Assembly: GCA_964540905.1 (NCBI GenBank)
Contig: CAZIOS010000013.1
Location: 8,091-72,090, forward strand
Origin: VAYN01 sp964540905
Lineage (GTDB): Bacteria; Actinomycetota; Thermoleophilia; Solirubrobacterales; 70-9
Length of the DNA: 64,000 nucleotides
Direction: 5' to 3'
The position numbers and the translations under genes are program-made. The notes below the pieces were generated by a model that saw nothing but the letters and a program-made list of their open reading frames with translations, was not told where the DNA came from and did no database searches. Below, in pieces: positions 57,703-64,000 of the stretch. Each line of letters starts with the position of its first letter. Position 1 is the first letter of the stretch.

Positions 57703-59534
57703 TGAGTGCAAGGAAGTCAATCGGTTCCCTGCGAGGTGGCGCGATGGGTCTGTGGCTGCGCCTCTGGGGAGAACTGTCGAAGTCCGAGCGGCGGCGCCTT
57801 CGTGTCGCCCTGGTCTCGATGCTGCTGGCTAGCGGCCTGACCGCGATCCTCCCCCTGCTGATCGGAGAGCTCGTCAACGGAAGCCTGAGCGGTGGCAAGG
57901 TGACGCTCAGCGGTTCGCTGGACCTATTGGCGGTGACGGCGGGGATCGTCCTCGCCGGCCAGATGCTGGAAGTCCTGCGTCGCCAGCTGGTGGAGAACGT
58001 CGCGACCGGCTTCGAGCGCGACAGCCGCGTTCGCGCCTACTGGCAACTCCTCCATCTCGACCTGGGCCGCTTTCGCGAAGGCCGGGTCGGGAGCGTCTAC
58101 GGGCGGACTAACCGCAGTATCGAAGGGGCGGTGAAACTGGTCAAGCTCGGCGCGCTCGACCTCCTGCCCGCTCTGACCCTTGCTTTTGCGGCCCTGGTCG
58201 TTGCCTTCGTGAAGAGCCCGATCGTCGCCGCCGCGATGTTCGGTGTCGTCCCCACCGGCTTTTTCCTCGTCAGATGGCAGGTTCGCAGCCAGGCCGGGAT
58301 CAGGGTAGAGGTGCGTGACCACAAGGACGTGATCGACGGCGAGGTGACGGAGTTGCTGCCCGCCCTGGAGACGATCAGGGCCAGCGGCGCCGAGGAGCAC
58401 TTTGTCGGGCGGGTGGAGGCGGGCTGTGAGAGCCTGCGGGAGACGGAGTTCCGCCACCACCGGGCGATGTCCCTCTTCGACGCGGCGAAGTCCGTCAACG
58501 AGGGCCTCTGGCTGATCGTCGTCCTTCTCACCGCTCTCACCCTGACGGCGTCCGGCGAAATCTCAGCCGGCGAAATCACTGCCTACGTCCTGCTCTACGC
58601 GGCGGTCTTGTCACCCTTGCGGGAGCTGCACCGGATCCTCGACGAGGCGTCCGAGGCGTCCCTGCAGACGCGCGACCTCTTCGAGCTGCTGGACGAGGAC
58701 GCCGACCGCGGCTACTCGCCAGCCGAGGAGGCGGACGCAAAGACGCCGATCGCCGCCGACCCCGCAAAGCCAGACGCGCCGGCGCTCGCCGTCACGGACG
58801 TGACCTTCGCCCACCCCGGCAGCGACGCTGCGATCCTTCGCGGGATAAACCTGGAGCTTGCTAAAGGCGAAAGGGTGGGCATGGTCGGAGAGTCAGGCTG
58901 TGGCAAGTCAACCCTGCTGCGCCTAGTCGATCGCCTTCACCACGGCCAAACGGGGCGCATCGAGCTGTTTGGCGCCGACCTCAACGATCTCTCGCGCGAG
59001 CAACTCTCGAAGACGATCGGCTTCGTATCTCAGGAGCCTCGCCTCTTCAGAACCACCGTGCGCGAGAACATCATCTTTGGCCGGGACAACGTCGAAGACG
59101 CGGAGATCGTCGACGCCGCCACCCGCGCCCACATCCACGACACGATCAAAGCCCTCCCGATGGGCTACGACACGCTCGTCGCGGAGCGCGGCGAGACTCT
59201 CTCGGGAGGACAGAGACAGCGCATCTGCCTGGCCCGGATGCTACTCCGCAACCCCGGTCTCCTCCTCCTCGACGAGCCAACCTCGGCCCTCGATAACGCC
59301 TCCGAGCGAGCCGTCCAAACCGCCATCGACGAACTCGACGGCGTCACCATGCTGATCGTCGCCCACCGCCTCTTCACCCTCAAGTCAATGAATCGAATTG
59401 TCGTAGTCGGCGAGGGCCGCATCATCGAAGAAGGCACCTTCCCCGACCTCTCGACGGCTGGCGGCACCTTCACCGACATGTTGAAAGCCGAGCAGCTCGA
59501 AGAGGCAACGACGCCGTTGCTTCACGCGGCGTGA
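57702..59534 (+). CDS. ABC exporter with fused membrane and ATPase domains
   Basis: A 610-residue half-transporter. Residues about 20-320 carry six membrane segments. Residues about 350-600 form the ATPase with Walker A GESGCGKST, signature LSGGQRQRICLARML, Walker B LLLLDEPTSALD and the His in MLIVAHRL. Type-IV exporters of this kind move lipids, drugs or peptides. The ATG overlaps the previous stop by one base (TGATG). A peptidase C39 domain is absent. Confidence 0.88.
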   Translation: MSARKSIGSLRGGAMGLWLRLWGELSKSERRRLRVALVSMLLASGLTAILPLLIGELVNGSLSGGKVTLSGSLDLLAVTAGIVLAGQMLEVLRRQLVENVATGFERDSRVRAYWQLLHLDLGRFREGRVGSVYGRTNRSIEGAVKLVKLGALDLLPALTLAFAALVVAFVKSPIVAAAMFGVVPTGFFLVRWQVRSQAGIRVEVRDHKDVIDGEVTELLPALETIRASGAEEHFVGRVEAGCESLRETEFRHHRAMSLFDAAKSVNEGLWLIVVLLTALTLTASGEISAGEITAYVLLYAAVLSPLRELHRILDEASEASLQTRDLFELLDEDADRGYSPAEEADAKTPIAADPAKPDAPALAVTDVTFAHPGSDAAILRGINLELAKGERVGMVGESGCGKSTLLRLVDRLHHGQTGRIELFGADLNDLSREQLSKTIGFVSQEPRLFRTTVRENIIFGRDNVEDAEIVDAATRAHIHDTIKALPMGYDTLVAERGETLSGGQRQRICLARMLLRNPGLLLLDEPTSALDNASERAVQTAIDELDGVTMLIVAHRLFTLKSMNRIVVVGEGRIIEEGTFPDLSTAGGTFTDMLKAEQLEEATTPLLHAA

Positions 59535-60005
59535 AAGCTGCCAAGTGGCCTAATGCAAGGTATCCGCAGTAGGGTTCATGGTTGCTTCCACCTTCTCGGG
59601 TTCCGGTCGGGAAGGAGGCCTAAGACTGCATATACGTTTCCGCATCGCGGAGACGTCGACCGAAGGTCGAGTGGCCTGTGGCATTCGCTCGTGGTAGCCG
59701 GATTCGTTGATCGTCTCGTCGCTATAGCCTCGACGAAGCTGTCGACTCGGGCCTTCCCCTTGATGTGGTTTAAGCAGCTTCGTCTTCGGCCGGTACTCGG
59801 CGGGGCCGACGGTCCCCGAGTCAACCTTGTATTCGTAGACGATCGCTCCCAAGGGTCAGGTCGTCGTTCAACTGCGGGAGGTCGACCCCGGACGAGCGCA
59901 TCCGACAGACCCCGGCGACTGTCTGACGACGGAGACCCCTTGGCACGAGCCCCGCGGCTCTCCTCGTGCGCCCCTTGGGGACCCGTCCTCCGCAGGCCGT
60001 CGATC
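59535..60005. other. 471-base stretch without a recognisable gene
   Basis: Short open frames occur on both strands but none resembles a known protein. A hairpin GCACGAG (59943-59949) with CTCGTGC (59963-59969), set inside further partial complementarity, could form a branched structure near the convergent end of the PIN gene. Lower G+C than the chromosome suggests remnants of lost genes. Confidence 0.4.
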
Positions 60006-60458
60006 TCACGGCAACCTGCCCGGGGGCGCGAGCCAGACCGACTCGAACTCCAGCAGCTCCGCCAGGGTGTCGTAGTCGCGGTCGTAATGGATCACCGCGG
60101 CGCCCAACTCTTGCGCCGCGGCGGCCACCAGATAGTCCACGATCGGCAGGCGCTGGGCGCCAGCGGAGCGATGTGCGAGCGTACGCATCGCCCCCGCTGC
60201 CGCTTCGACGACGGACGGCGTGAGCGGTGCAGGTCCGATCGCCGCGAGGCGCTCGTCCAGGACGTCGAACGCCTCGCCGTCGCGGGCGCTCAGCAGGATC
60301 TCCAGCCGGACGGCGGGAGAGAGACGAAGTCGACGCGAGAGGAGGGCCTCCCTCCAGGGCGCCCGGACCTCGGGGTGATGGGCGCGGGCCCAGGCTGAGG
60401 TGTCGATCAGCAGGGGCAGCCGGCCCCAGGCTGGTCCGCTACCGGATCGGCCAGGCAC
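60006..60458 (-). CDS. PIN-domain toxin (VapC family)
   Basis: A PIN protein of 150 residues from a GTG; the fold begins at LPLLIDTSAWARAHH. Acidic residues are the Asp in IDTS, the Glu in VRLEILLSA, the Asp in LPIVDYLVAAAA, and YDRDYDTLAEL. The C-terminal end FESVWLAPPGRLP is typical. It overlaps the antitoxin gene by 20 bases. Expected to be an RNase inhibited by its partner. Confidence 0.78.
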   Translation of the reverse strand: MPGRSGSGPAWGRLPLLIDTSAWARAHHPEVRAPWREALLSRRLRLSPAVRLEILLSARDGEAFDVLDERLAAIGPAPLTPSVVEAAAGAMRTLAHRSAGAQRLPIVDYLVAAAAQELGAAVIHYDRDYDTLAELLEFESVWLAPPGRLP

Positions 60459-60720
60459 GCAGCTTGCCCTCGCGCAGGAGCTCCCAGTCGACGCCTGCGG
60501 TCTCGGGCTCCTCGAAGCTACATGCCAGCTCCTCGAGCAGTTCCTGTCGGCGGGCGTCGTCGGGCTCCTCGCCGCTCAGATGTCGCGCCCCGACGATCGC
60601 CAGCTCCCGCACTTGGCGGGAGCGGGGCAGTCCAGCCGGCAGGTGGGGGGCCGCGGCGTGCAGCGCGGCGCGCAGCTCGCGATCCTCGGTCACCTGGATG
60701 CGGGGATGGTCGGTCGGCAT
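60439..60720 (-). CDS. Antitoxin of the PIN-toxin pair
   Basis: A 93-residue protein starting MPTDHPRIQVTEDRELRAAL, a short beta strand followed by helices. It continues with SRQVRELAIVGARHL and an acidic region ending in the toxin gene. It resembles antitoxins paired with PIN toxins in actinobacteria but not a strictly defined family. The ATG at 60720 is chosen over a longer frame because of the operator-like repeats just upstream. Confidence 0.65.
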   Translation of the reverse strand: MPTDHPRIQVTEDRELRAALHAAAPHLPAGLPRSRQVRELAIVGARHLSGEEPDDARRQELLEELACSFEEPETAGVDWELLREGKLRAWPIR

Positions 60721-60729
60721 TGAAGAAGT

Positions 60730-60750
60730 GTACCACCGGGGTACCACCGG
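60730..60750 (-). promoter_or_regulatory. Tandem GTACCACCGG repeats before the antitoxin
   Basis: GTACCACCGG occurs at 60730-60739 and 60741-60750, ten bases upstream of the antitoxin start. Direct repeats in this place suit a toxin-antitoxin operator. Confidence 0.4.
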
Positions 60751-60889
60751 CCAAATCGCTTCGAGGATATTGGAAAAGCCTGCCATTGTCGCCCACTAGA
60801 TTTGGCGTGATTTCCTACCGTCCGAGTGAGCGGCTCAGAAGGCGGGAATCGTGCATCTCGCGGTAGCGGCACTTGGTCGTACCAATGCG

Positions 60890-60910
60890 TTCAAAACCCG
60901 CCCCCGCTAT
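60890..60910 (+). other. tRNA 3'-end fragment, possible right attachment site
   Basis: TTCAAAACCCGCCCCCGCTA plus T matches the 3' end of the tRNA-Met-like sequence (45952-45972) in 18 of 21 positions, including 11 identical terminal bases. It has a T-loop and acceptor end but no 5' half. A rho-independent terminator follows, as behind a real tRNA gene. Confidence 0.55.
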
Positions 60911-60913
60911 AGG

Positions 60914-60938
60914 AAAAGGCCCCGCTAATGGGGCCTTT
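60914..60938 (+). terminator. Rho-independent terminator
   Basis: AAAAGGCCCC-GCTAAT-GGGGCC-TTT is a compact GC stem with flanking A and T runs, the clearest intrinsic terminator in the window. It sits four bases after the tRNA fragment. Confidence 0.75.
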
Positions 60939-60968
60939 CCCGTATTTAGGGGCTACCGCTGTCTGTCT

Positions 60969-60990
60969 TTGCGGGTCACAAACGGGTCAC
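60969..60990 (+). repeat. Tandem 11-bp repeat
   Basis: CGGGTCACAAA is present twice in a row (60969-60979 and 60980-60990), then ATTTTTGGG. It is near the presumed right end of the element. It may be a protein-binding site left from a lost integrase region. Confidence 0.5.
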
Positions 60991-61072
60991 AAAATTTTTG
61001 GGACCTGCGTTTGGTTGAGACAGAGCCGCGGCCCTTGGATTTCGTCGTTCGAGAATGCTTTGACGGATCCGA

Positions 61073-61128
61073 TCGGAGCGATGGATCAGTTCCACTCTGG
61101 GGAGCGCCGAATTGGGCCGCTTGCATCT
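61073..61128 (+). repeat. R1 repeat, partial copy
   Basis: TCGGAGCGATGGATCAGTTC and the following bases up to TTGCATCT match the first half of the R1 repeat. It lies about 520 bases upstream of the longer right copy. Confidence 0.6.
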
Positions 61129-61208
61129 CGCTCGGATTTCGGCAGGTGTCCCGCCCTGTCAACCCTCGCGACCCGGCGCCTATGGACAGGCGTACCCAGA
61201 GACGCGGG

Positions 61209-61397
61209 CTACGATGCCGCCGACGCTGATTCGCCCCGCCCTTTGCGGCGAGCCTCAACCATTGCCTTGACGCGATCCAGCCGAGCACGAACAGACGGAA
61301 TCTCAGAATGCTCTTTCAACTCAGCGGCAGTGATGACCGGAATCGGCCTCTCGCGCTGCTGAGCAATGGCGTTCGCAGGTTTGTCAATCAGGACCAA
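61209..61397 (-). CDS. Small hypothetical protein
   Basis: A possible 62-residue protein from a TTG start preceded by GGAGGT (forward-strand complement at 61404-61409). The sequence VLIDKPANAIAQQRERPIPV then HSEIPSVRARLDRVKAMVEA looks coding, with a helical basic tail. The open frame extends further upstream through repeat DNA, so it may instead be the C-terminal remnant of a larger gene. No family recognised. Confidence 0.38.
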   Translation of the reverse strand: MVLIDKPANAIAQQRERPIPVITAAELKEHSEIPSVRARLDRVKAMVEARRKGRGESASAAS

Positions 61398-61734
61398 GTC
61401 GTGACCTCCAGGGGCATCGGGACCTGAGTCTCTTTGGGAATTGGCGGTTCCCACTGGTGAACGTATAGCAGACAGAGGCCCCAGAAAACGGCTTATAAAA
61501 GGCCGAATATGACCCTTGCGTGTAGGTCTCGCAGTGGCACCTACGGCCATCCGGTACTGAGGGAGAATCAGATTCCGGGCGGCTTTCCGCCCCCATCGGG
61601 GCGATTGGATCAGTTCGGCTCTGGGGAGCGCCGCATCGGGCCGCTTGCGTCTGGATTGCATCTGGGCGACCGGACAGAGCCATCCGCCTGTCCAGCTCGC
61701 GGGCATCGTGGCGCCGACTCCTCCCCGCACGACC
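61398..61734. other. 337-base intergenic stretch with the R1 repeat
   Basis: Apart from the R1 copy (61596-61708) I see no gene, RNA or clear regulatory site. Codon composition on both strands is not that of a gene. Confidence 0.45.
61596..61708 (+). repeat. R1 repeat, right copy
   Basis: The 113-base segment matches 41308-41419 from TCGGGGCGATTGGATCA through GGGCATCG with roughly one change per eight bases. Same orientation, 20 kb away. Confidence 0.65.
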
Positions 61735-62991
61735 CTATTCGTCGCTCGGCTCCTCCGGCGGCGGCCCGGCGGTGACACACTTTCTCCCCACCTCGTAGTC
61801 GGGCAGCGGGGGTTCGAAGTTCTTCCTCAGCAGGTGGAAGATGATCTGGCCGCCGAGCGTCAGTGGCACGCAGGCTTCGGCGGGCGGCCGGCGGCCCTTC
61901 TCCCAGCTCGCCTCGACCCCAGTCTCGAAATGGACCCTCGCCGTCGCCGCGACCTTGCCGAGGACGGGGGCCGACCAGCCGACGGTCATCCCGATCCCCG
62001 GCCTTACCTTCACGTCGGCTTTCACCGACGCTTCGGCCTTCGGGAGGGGGACGGAGAGTTCGGGGGCGGCCCTGGCCTTGCCGGTGAGCTTCTTGCCCTC
62101 GCCGCGTCGATAGGCGAGTGCGACGTAGCCGTCGATGCCCACCGTGACCGTCGCCTCGAGATGCGCCTTGGCGTTCGCGCTTGCTTTCAGCGACGCGCTC
62201 GCGTGGACGGTGATCGGGACCGGGACCGGTCCGGCGAAGACGACGGCGCCGAAGACCGGGATCGAGAGTCCAGGCAGATCTATCTTGCAGTCGAGTTTGC
62301 CGTGGGTCTTCGCCGTCGCGTGGGCGGTGACGTTGCCCCGTACACCCGCTTCTGCTCCTTCGATCCAGCGGGTCGGCCACCCCTTCCGCTTCCAGCTCAT
62401 GTCGAAGAAGGGTTCATAGGCCCGTTCGACGCCGCCGTCGAGGCCGAGCTTTTCGGTCGAGTGCTCGCACGGGAGCCAGTTGAAGATTTCGCCGGGGTCG
62501 AAGTCGGCGTAGGCGTATTCGACGAAGGCCTGCGTGGGGGAGAGCTCCTCGAACGCCGCAGGATTCGCCACGAGGCTGCCCTGGGGCACCGCTTCGAATA
62601 GCGAGGCAGCTTCGGTGTCGAGCGTGGTTCGGCCGTCGGATTCCTCGCTTGAGAGGGCCTTCAGCAGGAATCCTTCGGTCGCGTTCGGACCGGGCCTGGT
62701 GGTGACGAAATCCCCGGGTTCAATCGTCTGTGTTCCGGTGAGCACGAGTTGCTCGTGCCCCTCCGTGGGCAGCGAGACGACATCCGCGTTCGGCACGACC
62801 ATCACCTGGCCCTGGTCCGCTTCGGCTTCCGTATCGTCGGAGCGGCCCAGTGCGAACAGCCCCAGTCCGATCGCCAAGATGAGGGTGATGACGATGCCGC
62901 CGGCGACCCCAGGCGTGTCGCGCCAATCCGGCCCGCGGGTCGGGGGAAGCGCCGCGACGGTCTGGTCTTGGTCCGGTTCGTCGATTCTCAC
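61735..62991 (-). CDS. Membrane-anchored extracytoplasmic protein of unknown function
   Basis: A 418-residue protein with an acidic cytoplasmic N-terminus, one membrane span (VAGGIVITLILAIGLGLFAL, about 29-48), and a large outside part. Residues about 50-130 have a beta-rich, SAF/antifreeze-like domain (LVLTGTQTIEPGDFVTT). Residues about 210-370 are an Ala/Lys-rich beta stretch with repeating VTAHATAKTHGKL, ITVHASASLKASA and AHLEATVTVG units. Three Cys are present. I recognise no family. The GTG start gives RIDEPDQDQ. Confidence 0.6.
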   Translation of the reverse strand: MRIDEPDQDQTVAALPPTRGPDWRDTPGVAGGIVITLILAIGLGLFALGRSDDTEAEADQGQVMVVPNADVVSLPTEGHEQLVLTGTQTIEPGDFVTTRPGPNATEGFLLKALSSEESDGRTTLDTEAASLFEAVPQGSLVANPAAFEELSPTQAFVEYAYADFDPGEIFNWLPCEHSTEKLGLDGGVERAYEPFFDMSWKRKGWPTRWIEGAEAGVRGNVTAHATAKTHGKLDCKIDLPGLSIPVFGAVVFAGPVPVPITVHASASLKASANAKAHLEATVTVGIDGYVALAYRRGEGKKLTGKARAAPELSVPLPKAEASVKADVKVRPGIGMTVGWSAPVLGKVAATARVHFETGVEASWEKGRRPPAEACVPLTLGGQIIFHLLRKNFEPPLPDYEVGRKCVTAGPPPEEPSDE

Positions 62992-63186
62992 GGGCGGGGG
63001 CGCTCACGCGGCAGTTTTGCTTAAAGAATCCTAGATAATCGGGGAAGCTCTTGCTCAAACTCCCTTTCGGGGCAGGTCCGGATCGGGCGTCGTGAGAGAC
63101 CACACCCCTGAAGACGAGAGCGCATTGCCGCTGGATGCAAGCTGGCTGCAGTGGTAGCCCCACCCTTAGTCGTCAGGTCGGCCGGT

Positions 63187-63249
63187 ACGCAAACGTGACT
63201 CGCCCTGCCACATCCCGCATCGCAGTCGCGCTTCAGACCAGTAACGCCC
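63187..63249 (+). repeat. R2 repeat, right copy
   Basis: ACGCAAACGTGACTCGCCCT and the following bases to GTAACGCCCG match 41466-41531. It directly abuts the stop of the small membrane gene at 63251. Confidence 0.65.
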
Positions 63250-63250
63250 G

Positions 63251-63625
63251 CTACTTCAGCGCCAGCTCGAGCCCGTAGGCAACGGCGAGCACCACGGCGG
63301 CGGTCAGCGCCAGCCTGAAGACGAGGCCGGCGCGGCGGCCGCTGAAGAGCGTGTAGATCGCCGCCGCGAGCACGCCGATCGCGATGGCGGCACCGGGCAG
63401 GCCGAGGACGGCGGCGACGATCTCCTGGGCGGTGGTGTAGGTCGAGTCCTGGTAATGGCCTCGAAGGATGTGGAGGGCGATGAAGAGGGCGAGGAAGGTG
63501 AGGATCTGAAAGAGGAGCCCGAAGGCAAGCAGGCCGAGCCGCCCGAGAGCGCCGGTTCTGGGGCCTCCGGGTCCCGCGGCGACGGGTTCTGGCCCCGGCG
63601 CGACCGGCTCCACGCCGTCAGCCAC
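63251..63625 (-). CDS. Small three-span membrane protein of unknown function
   Basis: A 124-residue protein. After a Pro/Gly-rich N-terminus come three hydrophobic segments: LGLLAFGLLFQILTFLALFI, AVLGLPGAAIAIGVLAAAIY and ALTAAVVLAVAYGLELAL. No family is recognised. The codon use is that of the high-GC core, so this gene probably belongs to the chromosome beyond the accessory region. Confidence 0.68.
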   Translation of the reverse strand: MADGVEPVAPGPEPVAAGPGGPRTGALGRLGLLAFGLLFQILTFLALFIALHILRGHYQDSTYTTAQEIVAAVLGLPGAAIAIGVLAAAIYTLFSGRRAGLVFRLALTAAVVLAVAYGLELALK

Positions 63626-63817
63626 GCTCCTCCTCAGCGGCCGTCTTCGCTACCGGGCGCGGCGCCTGTGCCGAGTACGCGCCGACGGAAACCGGCGGCC
63701 GATGACGATCCGTGTAGATCCACATCCCTCGTCAGTCAATCACCTGCCGAGTCGCGAGGACCCGGGTGAGGTCGAGACCGGGGAGGGAGTGCAGGGCTCG
63801 CCGATCGAGCTCGCTCG

Positions 63818-64000
63818 TTACTTCCCGACGACGCGGAATCCCTTTCCGGAAGGCTTGATCGCGCCCTGAGCCTGAAGCCGTCGCCCTACGGCGCGGGCCT
63901 GGGTGAGCGAGACGCCCATCGCCTTCGCGATCTCCTCGATCGAGGCCTTCGGGTTCGCCTCGACGGCGGCGAGGAGCTGCTTGGGCCGCTGGCCGCGCGG
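63818..64000 (-). CDS. C-terminal winged-helix-like domain of an unidentified protein (partial)
   Basis: The window ends inside a minus-strand gene whose stop is TTA-complement at 63818-63820. The last 60 residues, QRPKQLLAAVEANPKASIEE, IAKAMGVSLTQARAVGRRLQ and then GKGFRVVGK, have the helix-turn-helix and wing of a small DNA-binding domain. The upstream part and the start are outside the window, so the full function is unknown. Confidence 0.65.
   Translation of the reverse strand, partial: PRGQRPKQLLAAVEANPKASIEEIAKAMGVSLTQARAVGRRLQAQGAIKPSGKGFRVVGK

Noticed and set aside
59550..59852. 100-residue minus-strand open frame
   Set aside because: It resembles no protein I know and has no ribosome-binding site; kept only as part of the gene-free stretch.
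60969..60990. Tandem 11-bp repeat as another Pho box
   Set aside because: The unit is CGGGTCACAAA, with no spacer between hexamers of the right type, and no phosphate gene follows.

Overview
The window is a high-GC stretch of about 64 kb (visibly near 70% G+C through most of it) with dense, overlapping operons, many GTG and TTG starts, TadE-type pilins, an Rpf-like protein and a PknB-like kinase. I read it as an actinobacterial chromosome, most likely Thermoleophilia/Solirubrobacterales. That placement is an inference from gene content and codon style, with no rRNA to confirm it.

Left part (1-17.5 kb). After purU, an Rpf-like protein and an HD-domain protein comes a phosphate cluster: an OmpR-type regulator, a stand-alone OmpR DNA-binding domain, pstS-pstC-pstA-pstB-phoU, an exopolyphosphatase, two half-CHAD proteins, a PHP-glycosyltransferase fusion, polyphosphate kinase, a DUF47 PhoU-like protein and a PiT transporter. 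Four arrays of TT(C/T)ACA-like hexamers repeated every 11 bp look like Pho boxes and lie before the regulator, the lone DNA-binding domain, pstS and the PHP-glycosyltransferase. They suggest one regulon for phosphate uptake, polyphosphate cycling and glycoconjugate synthesis.

Middle part (17.5-41 kb). A small tad-type cluster has been invaded by a toxin-antitoxin pair. A pilin-like helix fused to a D,D-carboxypeptidase and a lytic transglycosylase, a VapBC pair, uvrC-rapZ, an ABC exporter, gap-pgk-tpiA-gpmI, tgt, a Ser/Thr kinase, argS, a P-loop protein and ccmG/ccmH follow. yvcK and whiA, often found between rapZ and gap, are not there.

Right part (41-64 kb). Beyond a tRNA-Gly(CCC) gene the DNA becomes accessory. 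A four-gene operon comes first: papain-like protease, ribbon-helix-helix-like protein, two-segment membrane protein and Cas2/VapD-fold protein. A possible integrated element of about 15 kb follows. It runs from a degenerate tRNA-Met-like sequence (45.9 kb) to a tRNA 3'-end fragment with its own terminator (60.9 kb), and carries a decayed serine recombinase. Inside lie an NdpA-like/RelA-SpoT pair, a perfect LexA-type SOS box, a TcmP/Gp37 pair, an HD phosphohydrolase/ImmA-IrrE protease pair, a ROK protein, an amphi-Trp/membrane/ABC-exporter operon and a PIN toxin-antitoxin pair. Two families of short repeats flank the accessory zone.

The best candidates for undescribed systems are the protease/RHH/TM/Cas2-like operon at 42.2-44.7 kb and the NdpA-RelA/SpoT pair at 46.9-48.9 kb with the nearby SOS box. 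Neither can be proven functional from sequence alone.
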